A DNA stretch of 46,034 nucleotides from an uncultured Phycisphaerales bacterium (lineage in GTDB: Bacteria > Planctomycetota > Phycisphaerae > Tepidisphaerales > Tepidisphaeraceae): contig CAIQIQ010000102.1 in the NCBI GenBank assembly GCA_903871935.1, positions 1 through 46,034 on the forward strand, read 5' to 3'. The position numbers were made by a program, and so were the translations under genes. This document shows positions 1 through 8,134 of the stretch, one piece after another. The notes under the pieces were generated by a model. It saw only the letters and a program-made list of their open reading frames with translations. It had not been told where the DNA came from and did not search any database. The first letter of the stretch is position 1. Each line of letters opens with the position of its first letter.

Positions 1-48
1 CGGCTGCGCCTCAGCGGCCGGCCCACCCCCGGCAATCGCCCAGACAAA

Positions 49-87
49 CATGACATTTCTATCTGAGCTTAAACCATGACATTTCTA
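49..87. repeat. 13-bp direct repeat, possible end of an insertion element
   Basis: The 13-mer CATGACATTTCTA occurs at 49-61 and again at 75-87, a period of 26 bp. The stretch lies between the left window edge and the RNase D gene. Short repeated AAATGTCATG motifs of this kind can form the terminal repeats of some integrase-type insertion sequences, which would put the element to the left of the window. No transposase is visible here, so the assignment is only a guess; the repeat itself is certain. Confidence 0.35.
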
Positions 88-163
88 CTTCTTGACAACA
101 AGAGCGGGAAGGTGCTGATTCTGGTCCATTCCACGCCGGTGGGCTGACGGGTAGGATGGCGCA

Positions 164-1468
164 ATGTCCGAAGCAGAGAGTCTGAAGCGTTCGCATGCCT
201 GGCGGAGCCAGTTTCGCACTCGCAACCATGAAGCTGCCCATGATACGGGCGCAGCTTCCGCACCGATTCATTGTGAGCACGAACTGGTCTGTCGCGACAA
301 GGCTCATGTTGTGGATACCCAGGAGTTGCTGGAGGGGCTGCTGGGGCGACTGCGGGCGGCGGGATCGTTTGCGTTTGACAGCGAGTTCATCGGTGAGCTT
401 TCTTACGTTCCCAAGCTCTGCCTGATCCAGATTGCGACGTCGGCGGAGATCGCCCTGGTAGACCCGTTGGCCCCGATCGAGTTGAAGCCGTTGTGGGAAG
501 TGCTAGCGGATGCTTCGGTGGAGAAGATCGTGCATGCCGGGGCGCAGGATATGGAGCCGGTGACGCGCATTCTGGGCCGGCCGGCGGTGAGAGTGGTTGA
601 TGCGCAGATTGCCGCCGGCTTTGCGCGGCTACCCTACCCGATTTCGCTGCAACGGCTGGTGCTGCATACGCTGAAGGTGAAGTTGGGCAAAGGGCTCACG
701 TTTACGGATTGGCAACAGCGGCCGCTCTCGACGCAGCAGGTGCGCTATGCGGCCGATGATGTGCGCTATCTTCCGGCCGCGTGGGCGGAGCTGCGGAAGA
801 CTTTGGAGGCTGGTGGGGCGATGGGGTGGGTGGCGCAGGAGTGCGAGGCGATGTGTCAGGCGCCACCGTACCAGTTCAGCCCCGAGACATCGTTTCTGAA
901 GATCCGCGGGGCTGGGGCCTTGGATGCGAAACATCTAGGGATACTGCGCGAGCTCGCGATCTGGCGCAACCAGACAGCACAAAGCGCCGACCTTCCGCCG
1001 CGAACGGTGGTGAGCGACGAGATCATGGTGGATATGGCGCGTCGAGCGCCCTCGAGCGAAGAGAAGTTGCAGAATATCCATGGCCTGCCGCGGCCGGTGC
1101 GGGTGGCGCATGGCGGAGAGATTCTTGCAGCGATCGCTCAGGGTCTGCAGCAGGGGATTCATGTTGAGCCCGAGATGCGCAAGAGCGATGAGCTGCCCTC
1201 GGATCAGTTTCGTATTGACTCGATCCTGGCGGTGGCGCAGTCGATGTGCATGGCGCACGGGATCGATCCGCAGATTGCGTTCACGCGCGGTGATATTGCC
1301 GAGATGCTGCGCGCTTTGTCGGGAGGAAAGGACACGGCCGGCTGTCGTGTGATGCAGGGCTGGCGCGGCGAGGTGGTAGGTCGGCCGCTGGTGGCGTTCT
1401 GCCGTGGCGAGACGCCTCTGCAGCTTGGCTGGCGCGAGGGGATGCTGCAGAGCAAAGACCGGCGTTGA
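164..1468 (+). CDS. rnd: Ribonuclease D (DEDD 3'-5' exoribonuclease with HRDC domain)
   Basis: A 434-residue protein expected to trim 3' ends of tRNA precursors and other stable RNAs in the cytoplasm. The DEDDy exonuclease domain covers about residues 45-215: motif I FDSEF gives D72 and E74, motif II has H124 and D129 (HAGAQD), and motif III is Y195-x3-D199. An HRDC-like RNA-binding domain follows at about 255-330. The length is somewhat greater than the E. coli enzyme because of a roughly 45-residue N-terminal extension without recognisable features. The ATG at 164 is preceded by TAGGATGG. The MFS transporter gene starts only 3 bp after its stop, so the two are probably co-transcribed. All catalytic residues appear present. 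Confidence 0.9.
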   Translation: MSEAESLKRSHAWRSQFRTRNHEAAHDTGAASAPIHCEHELVCRDKAHVVDTQELLEGLLGRLRAAGSFAFDSEFIGELSYVPKLCLIQIATSAEIALVDPLAPIELKPLWEVLADASVEKIVHAGAQDMEPVTRILGRPAVRVVDAQIAAGFARLPYPISLQRLVLHTLKVKLGKGLTFTDWQQRPLSTQQVRYAADDVRYLPAAWAELRKTLEAGGAMGWVAQECEAMCQAPPYQFSPETSFLKIRGAGALDAKHLGILRELAIWRNQTAQSADLPPRTVVSDEIMVDMARRAPSSEEKLQNIHGLPRPVRVAHGGEILAAIAQGLQQGIHVEPEMRKSDELPSDQFRIDSILAVAQSMCMAHGIDPQIAFTRGDIAEMLRALSGGKDTAGCRVMQGWRGEVVGRPLVAFCRGETPLQLGWREGMLQSKDRR

Positions 1469-1471
1469 TCT

Positions 1472-2779
1472 TTGCCCGAGGCTCTGCATGATAGCGCCCC
1501 CAACGTGAAGCCCCAGGAACGACATAACGCGATCTGTAATGTGACCGGCGAGGTCATCTGGGGATTCCAAGGGTCGCTGGTGCCGGTGGCAACCGTGCTG
1601 ACGGTGCTGCTGCTGCAATTGGGGGCACGGCAGAGCACCGTGGGCCTGCTGCCGATGCTCGATGGCATGATGCTGATGATGCAACTCGCGGGCATCTATC
1701 TGTTTCGCGAACGACGGACGCGGCGGGTGAAGATCGTCGTTTGGCATTATGTGACGATGCTGCCGTTTCTAGGGTTGATCGGCGTACTGATCCTGCTTCG
1801 TCACCATATCAGCCCGGCGGCGCTGGTGGTCATGGTGATGGCGTGTTGGTCGGTGTTTGTGCTGGCGATGGGGGTTGTGATCGCGGCGTGGCAAGACTGG
1901 CTGGCGCACCTTTTCCACGAGGGAATCCGCGGGAGGGTGACAGGGCTGGCATGGGGATTGTCGAGCCTGGTTGGCGTAGTGGGCGCCCTGATCGCCGGCT
2001 GGATCCTCAAGCTGTACCCGGACCTGAGTACCTTTGGCTGGCTGTATCTGGTCGCCATGGTGCTGGCCGTCGTGTCGATCACGGTATTCCTGTCGATCCG
2101 TGATCCAGCCGAGCAGGAGGAGCAAGAGGCCGTTGCGCGCTTGCGCGATATGGGGGCGGCGGCCCGCCAGAGTCTGCGGACGGCGGACTTCCGGGCGGTG
2201 CTGATCGGGCGCTCTCTGGCGTATGCGGGATTCTGTGTGGGTCCGTATATCACGATGTACTATCTTTCGGATGCGGGTGGGAAGCTTTCGGATTCACTAC
2301 TGGTGTCTCTTGGAGCCGCGCAGACGCTGGGAGCGGCGGTTGCCTGTATTGTATTCGGCCGGCTGGGCGACCGGATTGGGCATCGGGTTGGCGTGCTGAC
2401 CGGAGCGCTCTTCCAGATTGCCTGTCTGTTGTGCGTTCTGCTGGTGGCCGGGCCGATCGGCTGCCTGCTGGCGATGCTGTGTGCCGGCGGTGTTCGCGGG
2501 GCGATGTCGGTCTCTTATATGAACCTTGTGCTGGAGAGCTGCCCACACCGAATCCGTTCAGCGCACGTGGCGATCGGGAACATCATCGTGGGGATGACAG
2601 CGATGGTGGCGCCGATATTGGGCAGTCGCCTGGCAGGGGGGTACGGGATTCGGACGATGATGGGGGCATCGCTGGCGGTGAGCATCGTCGCGGCCGCCTG
2701 GATCGCATGGAAGGTGCGCGATCCGAGGCATACTCGGGGTGTGGCGGTGCGGGAGCCAGTAGATGCACATGCAGCATAG
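1472..2779 (+). CDS. Major facilitator superfamily transporter
   Basis: A 435-residue integral membrane protein with about twelve hydrophobic segments and the charged central loop (about residues 210-235, rich in E and R) expected between the two six-helix halves of an MFS carrier. The motif GRLGDRIGHRVG near residue 290 is the MFS motif-A-like loop at the start of the second half. The substrate cannot be told from sequence. The reading frame begins at a TTG at 1472 immediately after the RNase D stop; no good Shine-Dalgarno is visible, so translation may be coupled to the upstream gene, or start at an in-frame GTG a little downstream. Confidence 0.8.
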   Translation: MPEALHDSAPNVKPQERHNAICNVTGEVIWGFQGSLVPVATVLTVLLLQLGARQSTVGLLPMLDGMMLMMQLAGIYLFRERRTRRVKIVVWHYVTMLPFLGLIGVLILLRHHISPAALVVMVMACWSVFVLAMGVVIAAWQDWLAHLFHEGIRGRVTGLAWGLSSLVGVVGALIAGWILKLYPDLSTFGWLYLVAMVLAVVSITVFLSIRDPAEQEEQEAVARLRDMGAAARQSLRTADFRAVLIGRSLAYAGFCVGPYITMYYLSDAGGKLSDSLLVSLGAAQTLGAAVACIVFGRLGDRIGHRVGVLTGALFQIACLLCVLLVAGPIGCLLAMLCAGGVRGAMSVSYMNLVLESCPHRIRSAHVAIGNIIVGMTAMVAPILGSRLAGGYGIRTMMGASLAVSIVAAAWIAWKVRDPRHTRGVAVREPVDAHAA

Positions 2780-2929
2780 CCGGTGTTATTGTCCCAGGGC
2801 GATTCCGTAGATGCTGGTTTGGCGGCGGACATGGCGCATAGCTTGTGAGTTGTGTGAGCGGAGATGCTGTATGAGGTACAGTTAGATTCGTGATTAGTGC
2901 GGGTATGATGCCGGGCGAGGAGGAATCAT

Positions 2930-4081
2930 ATGCGATTTCGGCGAGTGCTCTTGCGGGTCATGCTCTGGTCGCTGGCGCTGGCGGCGGTTTGCGGAGTGCT
3001 GGCGGTGTTGTTCTCGGCACATGAAACGGCGTGGCGAGTGGTGGGGACGATGTTTGCGACGGCGGTGGCGGCCGGGCTGTTGATGTGGACCTCGGCGATG
3101 TCCGAGCGTGAACGCACGCAAGCTGCGGGCTTGTTAGGGATGGGCACGGTGGTGGTGGAATGGATGCTTGCGGAACTCTTGATCTGGGATGCGAATGCGT
3201 GGTTTGGCTGGGGATGGTGGTTTGAAGAGCGGGTGGGATTGACGATGTTCTTCGGGGCGGCGACGACGATCTGGACCATGCTGGCTCTGGCATGCAGAAA
3301 ACGGCAAGGGTTTGCACTGGCATCCGTCAGTGGGTTGGTGCTGGCAGGTTTGGTGGCGGTATTGTGGTTGGCAGGCTTGTGGTGGCCAGTGGAAGGTCAG
3401 TATGGCTCATTTGCGAAATCTGCAGAAATGATTCTGGGCTCGGCGGGGGCGATTGCAATGATGGGCGCGCTGGGGTGCCTGCTGGTTGTGAGATTCTCCA
3501 TGCGACGATGGTGGGTGTGGATCGCATTGCTGTGTGGGGCAATAGCACTGGCTATGTTGTTGACGGCGATCTGGATGGACATCAATCAAAGCAACGGGAC
3601 AGTGGAGTGTTTGATCACGGTGACGGCCATAGGGGTCTTCTGGAATCTCCTGCGGCAGGTGCAATTGCTCTATGAGCAACAGTGGGTGGTTTGGGCAACG
3701 ATGGCGGCCACGGCGGTGACAGGATTGTTACTGGATGTGGTGATCGTGCTCGACAAACAGCACGCCGATGTGGATATGCTGGGCCGGCTGGCTTCCTCCG
3801 CTGGAATATTGACAGGGTGTGGCATGCTGGCGATTGTGGTGCTGACCAGACTCAATCGGCATGATATTCGGCCCACCGAGATGCCTCCTGTAGAGACGAT
3901 GACTGTGGTATGTCCGGTGTGCCAGAAGAAGCAGACGCTGAAGATTGGTGAAGCGCGATGTGCAGGATGTGGATTGGGATTCGAGATCAAGGTGAAAGAG
4001 CCCCGATGCCCACAATGCAACTACCTTCTGTTCATGCTGCAATCAGATCGCTGCCCGGAGTGTGGCGCGACAGTGAGATAG
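2930..4081 (+). CDS. Multi-spanning membrane protein with C-terminal double zinc ribbon
   Basis: A 383-residue protein of unknown function. About eight to nine hydrophobic segments fill residues 1-305. The cytoplasmic tail (about 320-383) carries four CxxC knuckles: CPVC, CAGC, CPQC and CPEC, enough for two zinc ribbons; the last pair has the CPQCNYLL...RCPECG layout common in planctomycetal proteins. The ATG at 2930 follows a strong GAGGAGGAATC ribosome site. It stands alone, 150 bp after the transporter and about 100 bp before the PKD/PA14 gene. I recognise the tail but not the membrane family. Confidence 0.75.
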   Translation: MRFRRVLLRVMLWSLALAAVCGVLAVLFSAHETAWRVVGTMFATAVAAGLLMWTSAMSERERTQAAGLLGMGTVVVEWMLAELLIWDANAWFGWGWWFEERVGLTMFFGAATTIWTMLALACRKRQGFALASVSGLVLAGLVAVLWLAGLWWPVEGQYGSFAKSAEMILGSAGAIAMMGALGCLLVVRFSMRRWWVWIALLCGAIALAMLLTAIWMDINQSNGTVECLITVTAIGVFWNLLRQVQLLYEQQWVVWATMAATAVTGLLLDVVIVLDKQHADVDMLGRLASSAGILTGCGMLAIVVLTRLNRHDIRPTEMPPVETMTVVCPVCQKKQTLKIGEARCAGCGLGFEIKVKEPRCPQCNYLLFMLQSDRCPECGATVR

Positions 4082-4184
4082 TGCAGTGAGGGTGCGCAGT
4101 TGAATGCGTTCGGAACTTTGGATTCGGGATTCGTGATCGCGGAATGTCGATGGCGGCGTTCTCGTCGGTTAGAATGGGCACACC

Positions 4185-5786
4185 ATGATTCGAGCAATCA
4201 TCCTTGCATCGTTGATTCTGGTGGCTTGTCCGGCTTGGGGTGAGGTGCTGCTGCAGGAGGATTTTGAGGATGTGAATCTGCCGCAGCGCGGGTGGTGGGA
4301 TATATCGCAGTGGGGCGCGGATAAGGGGCTGTATATCGCGGGCGAGCCCGAGGTGACGCCCAGGACGGGCAAGGGGTGCCTGAGGATTCGGTATACCAAG
4401 GGAAACACCGGGGGCTGGGCTGCGCACAAGCTGCGCGGGGTGAAAGAGTTTTATTGCCGCTACTACCGTTTCTTCCCTGAGGGGTGGGAATGGCCGCAGG
4501 GATACGGGCCGCACGACTCGTATGTGATGGCCGGCTATAAAGGCGCACCGACGAATACTGATGCGACGATCTACCTGGATTTCTGGAAGAGCGCGGACAC
4601 GTTGATGCGCGTGGCGACCTGCCAGCAGAAGTGGGGCTATAACGGCTACGCCGACGTGCTGCGCAAGTACGGCGGCAATCGCGGCCAGACGCCGCAGAAC
4701 ATGGCGCGGCCGGAGAAGGTGCAGTTGGGCAAGTGGCACTGTGTGGAGTATTACGCGCGGCTGTCTGATGCGGGCAAGGAGAACGGCGAGCTGAAGCTGT
4801 GGGTGAATGGCAAGCTGGTGAGCGACCTGCCGGGCCTGCCGCTGGTGGATGAGAAACACGGTGGCACGCTCTTCGACCAATTTCTCTTCGGGCCTTATTA
4901 CCATAATGGCAGCCCGAAGGAGCAGCGCTGCTATCTCGACAGCCTGGTGATCTCGACGGAATATATTGGGACGCTGGAGCAGAAGGGGAACCAGCCGCCG
5001 ATGGCTCGCTTCACGCAATCGCGTCCCTGGGGCAGCATGGAGGCGAGCTTCGATGCCGGCCGCAGCATGGACCCGGATGGGAAGATCGTCAGCTATGCAT
5101 GGGACTTTGGTGATGGCACGAGCGGGCAGGGCGTGAATGTGAAGCACGGCTATGCCAAGGCGGGCGACTATACGGTGGCGCTGACTGTCACCGATGACAA
5201 GGGCGAGACCCATGCCCGAACGTTGCCGATCTCGGTGGGCCCTGAGGTGGGCTGCGGGAACGGGTTGAAAGGCGAGTACTTCGATGGGGAGAAGCTGGAT
5301 AGCGCATCAGCGCCGCCGGCGCCGGAGGGACATCCGGAGTTGACGCCTCTGCAAAGCCCGGCGGTCCGAGTTGAGCGACGGTTGTTCTTCGAACAGAACG
5401 GATGGGATGGCCGGTATCTGAACAGCCGCGCTGGCAGCGAGAACGGCCACTTCATCTCCTGCCGCTGGACGGGATTTGTGCAGGCGAAGAATTCGGAAGA
5501 GTACACGCTGTCACTGGATTGCAGGGATGGCGGGCGAGTGTGGTTCGATGGGAAGCTCATCATCGATGCGTGGGATAAGCCGGGCGTGAACTCCGCGGCC
5601 GTGGGCAAGCTGGAGGCGGGCAAGAAATATCCCATCCGCGTTGAGTTCCACAAGGGCGCGTTTCAGGGCACGCGCGACTGGTGGGTCCGTCTGTTCTGGC
5701 AGAGTCCATCGACGCCGAAAGAGCCGATTCCTGCGCCACAGCTTTATCTGCCGGAGGGTTTCCAGACGCCGGATATACCGCTGTGA
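4185..5786 (+). CDS. Exported PKD- and PA14-domain protein with lyase-like N-terminal domain
   Basis: A 533-residue secreted protein. Residues 1-19 form a signal peptide ending near AWG/E. Residues about 20-265 look like a concanavalin-type jelly-roll of the kind found in polysaccharide lyases and LamG-like domains (aromatic-rich, EDFED start, late ...DSLVIST strand). Residues about 270-350 are a PKD domain with the diagnostic AWDFGDG motif and closing YTVALTVTD strand. Residues about 355-525 are a PA14 domain (GLKGEYFD start, WFDGKLIIDAWD core), a carbohydrate-binding module. The most likely role is binding and perhaps cleavage of an extracellular polysaccharide. Catalytic residues could not be identified, so a purely binding role is possible. 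Confidence 0.75.
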   Translation: MIRAIILASLILVACPAWGEVLLQEDFEDVNLPQRGWWDISQWGADKGLYIAGEPEVTPRTGKGCLRIRYTKGNTGGWAAHKLRGVKEFYCRYYRFFPEGWEWPQGYGPHDSYVMAGYKGAPTNTDATIYLDFWKSADTLMRVATCQQKWGYNGYADVLRKYGGNRGQTPQNMARPEKVQLGKWHCVEYYARLSDAGKENGELKLWVNGKLVSDLPGLPLVDEKHGGTLFDQFLFGPYYHNGSPKEQRCYLDSLVISTEYIGTLEQKGNQPPMARFTQSRPWGSMEASFDAGRSMDPDGKIVSYAWDFGDGTSGQGVNVKHGYAKAGDYTVALTVTDDKGETHARTLPISVGPEVGCGNGLKGEYFDGEKLDSASAPPAPEGHPELTPLQSPAVRVERRLFFEQNGWDGRYLNSRAGSENGHFISCRWTGFVQAKNSEEYTLSLDCRDGGRVWFDGKLIIDAWDKPGVNSAAVGKLEAGKKYPIRVEFHKGAFQGTRDWWVRLFWQSPSTPKEPIPAPQLYLPEGFQTPDIPL

Positions 5787-5799
5787 GAGGGATGCGGAG

Positions 5800-7188
5800 C
5801 TATGGCAGCGTAGTCGCTTCTGGCAGTGGCTCGAGAATCAGCACGTTGGAAATGCGGCCGGGAAGAACCTGTGCGGTTTTGTAGTGTCGCTCCAGCCATT
5901 GCCACATGGCGTTTTGGTCGCGGCGGAGATTGTCGGGGTAGAACACAATCATCACTGGTCCATATGGCGCAAGCTCTTCGAGGCTCGGGAGCGTGTAGGC
6001 TGCGGCATCGAGGTTGCCGTAGATGACCTTGGTTTCATCGCTGGCCATATAGACTCCCGCCACCGGGCGGTCCTGTGCGAGCTTGCGGGCGCTGATGAGG
6101 GCTTCTTCGATGGGCTGCGCTGGAATGGCCATCTCGCGCTCGATCACCACGGCGAAGAAGAGCAATGCGGCGGCAATCGCCGGGAGCATCCATTTTCGTG
6201 CGTGTAATGCCAGGCCGAATATGCCCATTGCATAAAGGGGAATGAGCCACACCATCGCTCTTGCCGCGCCAGCGGATGGGAGTAGCAACGGTACCAAAGC
6301 GCCCAGGAGAGAGGTCGCGGCGAATGTCGCAATCAGGGGACGCAGCGGCTCGCGCTTCCATGCCAGAGCGGCGCCGATGGTGCAGATGAACATGCCCAGG
6401 GCGATGTGAACCTTGGAGGAGAATACGTTTGCGCACTGGACTCCAAGCAGGCTCTGGCTCAGGAACTCGCCATACCCTTCGGCGGGTGATTGCGGCTGGG
6501 AGAAGTATCCTACTGCGCCGCGCATGAGTGGGGCATACAGCAGAGCTGATGCAAGCCCTGTGATAATGGCCGCCCACAGCCACTGGCGCAGATGCTGGCG
6601 TTTGAGCAGTGCGATCATGATGCCCTGGCCGGTGAGTGCGACCACGGCCAGGGGATGAGTGTAGATGGCCGCCGTCATCGCCAGCACGTACCAGCGCCAG
6701 CGCGAGTTCCAGAGCAGCAGCACCGCCCCCAGGCACAAGGCAAGCATCAGTGTGTATCCCCGCGCCCAGCCGCTGAAGGAGACAAGCCACGGTTGGGTCA
6801 TTGCCAGCGCGCCCAGGAGGCAGAACTCACGCATGCTGGCTCGTCGCATCGGCCATGCGATCAGCAGACCGGCCGCGATGCCCGCGATAACGGCCGGCAG
6901 CCGAATCATGACGCTAACGATGCTCAGATCCGACCCGGTGAGTTCCGCGCAGAACTTGGCCAAGAGTGTGTACAGGACGTGATTGTTTGGAAGATAGTCG
7001 CCCGAGACGATGCTGGCCCAATCGCGTGAGACCCACTGCCGCAGCAGGAACATCTCATCGTACCAGAGGCACTGTGTGAGCAGGCCGGCACGGATGATCA
7101 GGCCAATCAATGCGAGCGATATCACCAGGACCCGCATCCTGCGTTGATCGGCCGGTTCAGTTGGAGAGCCAGCAATGGGAGTTGGCAC
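5800..7188 (-). CDS. GT39/ArnT-like membrane glycosyltransferase
   Basis: A 462-residue polytopic protein with about eleven to twelve hydrophobic segments and a short C-terminal periplasmic part. The first periplasmic loop contains WYDE (about residues 43-46), the acidic pair that binds the lipid-linked sugar donor in GT39/PMT/ArnT-type enzymes, followed by an NNHVLYTLL segment resembling the conserved loop of the family. It would transfer a sugar from a polyprenyl-phosphate donor to an envelope acceptor; the acceptor is unknown. The frame opens at GTG 7188 without a clear ribosome site; an ATG 17 codons in (7137) is an alternative. It is convergent with the PKD/PA14 gene, 13 bp apart, and its promoter must lie in element A. 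Confidence 0.75.
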   Translation of the reverse strand: MPTPIAGSPTEPADQRRMRVLVISLALIGLIIRAGLLTQCLWYDEMFLLRQWVSRDWASIVSGDYLPNNHVLYTLLAKFCAELTGSDLSIVSVMIRLPAVIAGIAAGLLIAWPMRRASMREFCLLGALAMTQPWLVSFSGWARGYTLMLALCLGAVLLLWNSRWRWYVLAMTAAIYTHPLAVVALTGQGIMIALLKRQHLRQWLWAAIITGLASALLYAPLMRGAVGYFSQPQSPAEGYGEFLSQSLLGVQCANVFSSKVHIALGMFICTIGAALAWKREPLRPLIATFAATSLLGALVPLLLPSAGAARAMVWLIPLYAMGIFGLALHARKWMLPAIAAALLFFAVVIEREMAIPAQPIEEALISARKLAQDRPVAGVYMASDETKVIYGNLDAAAYTLPSLEELAPYGPVMIVFYPDNLRRDQNAMWQWLERHYKTAQVLPGRISNVLILEPLPEATTLP

Positions 7189-7286
7189 GGCGGCGACGAT
7201 ACGTTAAGGGATGTGGAAATCAACCTGCGCCACCTACCCCGCAGGCAGAAGGCGCGCAAAGGGAAGGATGCGAGGGCGTGAGCGAT

Positions 7287-7412
7287 TGTGGATAAGTAGG
7301 AGATGCGCAGGTTCTCGAGGGGGGTACCCCCTATGCGGCAACCGCTGTAAAAACAGGGAGTTACGGCGAACTTGGGGGAGGAGGTGCGCAGGTTCGGGGT
7401 GATTGTGGATAA
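7287..7412 (+). repeat. Element A module bounded by two DnaA-box sequences
   Basis: TGTGGATAA (reverse complement TTATCCACA, the E. coli consensus DnaA box) occurs at 7287-7295 and 7404-7412. Between them lie ATGCGCAGGTT (7303-7313), the palindrome GGGGGTACCCCC (7320-7331) and GTGCGCAGGTT (7384-7394). The same order and nearly the same offsets recur at 21685-21810 in element B: the two boxes are 117 bp apart in both, and the GGGTACCC core lies 35 bp after the first box in both. By eye the two modules are roughly 70% identical. Function unknown; a dispersed repeat, a replication-initiator-binding locus or both. Confidence 0.7.
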
Positions 7413-7572
7413 CTTCCCGGGAACAGACCCGATGTAATCGGGATGAACTTCAAGCGGATAGCGGATTGCGGAGACGAAGAGATCAGAGGTCAGAGGCCGG
7501 AGGTCAGAAGTCAGAAGGGCGCTCCATTTTGTTCCACTTTGGTTCACCCTCGGAGGCGGCTCGGAAATAAAG

Positions 7573-7597
7573 TGGGACACTTTGGGACATTCTGGGA
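7573..7597 (+). repeat. Three TGGGA repeats with exact 10-bp period
   Basis: TGGGA occurs at 7573-7577, 7583-7587 and 7593-7597, separated by CACTT and CATTC. This matches the known MraZ operator pattern (TGGGN repeats with 5-nt spacers), but it is 3.9 kb from mraZ in a non-coding region, so it may be coincidental. The flanking AAAGTGGGACACTTT is also an inverted repeat. Confidence 0.5.
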
Positions 7598-7642
7598 CAT
7601 TGGCTTGAGAATCGCGCCTGCAAACCTGATGCCAGGGAATGA

Positions 7643-7665
7643 CCCACCGACGGTGAGTCGGTGGG
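7643..7665. terminator. Perfect 9-bp hairpin, terminator-like without a T-run
   Basis: CCCACCGAC (7643-7651), loop GGTGA, GTCGGTGGG (7657-7665). The stem is perfect and GC-rich. It lies inside element A between its two conserved blocks. There is no T-tract of more than three on either side, so it may be a structural element of the repeat rather than a terminator. Confidence 0.4.
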
Positions 7666-7678
7666 CTTTGGGTGGTGC

Positions 7679-7838
7679 GGGTATTCGATTGTCAAATAGC
7701 CGGGACGCGGGAAGAAACACACATCCCTCTATATATAAGGGGTGGTTTGGAGGCTGCCAAAAATGGAAGTTAAGGAATGATAAGGCGTTAACGAAAGCCA
7801 AAAATATTTCGACTTTTCTGTGGATGATTTGTGGATAA
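7679..7838. repeat. Element A second block, shared with element B, ending in DnaA-box-like sequences
   Basis: GTATTCGATTGTCAAATAGC (7681-7700) is matched at 22227-22246 with one change. A GAAACAC stretch, a small hairpin (CCCT...AGGG around 7725-7741) and AAAAATaTTTCG (about 7801-7811) follow in the same order as in element B. The block ends with TGTGGATGA (7819-7827, one mismatch to a DnaA box) and a perfect TGTGGATAA (7830-7838); the B copy lacks these. Read on the minus strand the shared 20-mer contains TTGACA. Confidence 0.6.
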
Positions 7839-8134
7839 GTCGAAGGCGACCAAGGCGAAGGCAGGATTGTGTCCGGGAGATGAGGGCGCACCGATCCGCA
7901 GATTCTCGCCGATTTGCGCAGATTAGAGAGAGCCAAACTCAGGGAACGGAGGAAGACGTACCCAGGGGCCGATGTAGCGTCAGCAAGGCGCAGACCGAAT
8001 TGTGGCCCGGGGGTGAGGCAGGAGAGGAGAGCGACCGGCAGGCGTTCCACGACCCGTACAACGGTGCCGGGGCGAGGTGCGCAGGATCAAGTGCCCGATG
8101 AAATATGCTTTGACCCTCTTTCCGCTCCCCTGTT

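Larger units (their letters stand above)
7189..8134. other. Non-coding region holding element A
   Basis: No convincing gene in 946 bp: the open frames present are short, lack ribosome sites and have unnatural composition. The stretch contains a DnaA-box-bounded module (7287-7412), TCAGAAG-type short repeats (about 7480-7520), three TGGGA copies at a 10-bp period (7573-7597), a 9-bp hairpin (7643-7665), a block shared with element B (about 7679-7815), and two further DnaA-box-like sequences (7819-7838). From 7860 to 8100 there are GATCCGCAGATT/GATTTGCGCAGATT imperfect repeats and a late GTGCGCAGG copy near 8078. Confidence 0.7.

Noticed and set aside
4032..5213. 393-codon minus-strand frame opposite the PKD/PA14 gene
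   Set aside because: Antisense shadow with an Arg/His/Leu-rich translation; the plus-strand protein has clear signal peptide, PKD and PA14 domains.
7287..7838. Replication origin (oriC)
   Set aside because: Several DnaA boxes and one AT-rich stretch are present, but no dnaA, dnaN or other origin genes lie near, and a second copy of the module exists 14 kb away. It is kept as a DnaA-box-bearing repeat only.
7443..8050. Open frames on both strands across element A
   Set aside because: They have no ribosome sites, end in the DnaA-box-rich part and reflect the repeat sequence; a non-coding explanation fits both copies better.
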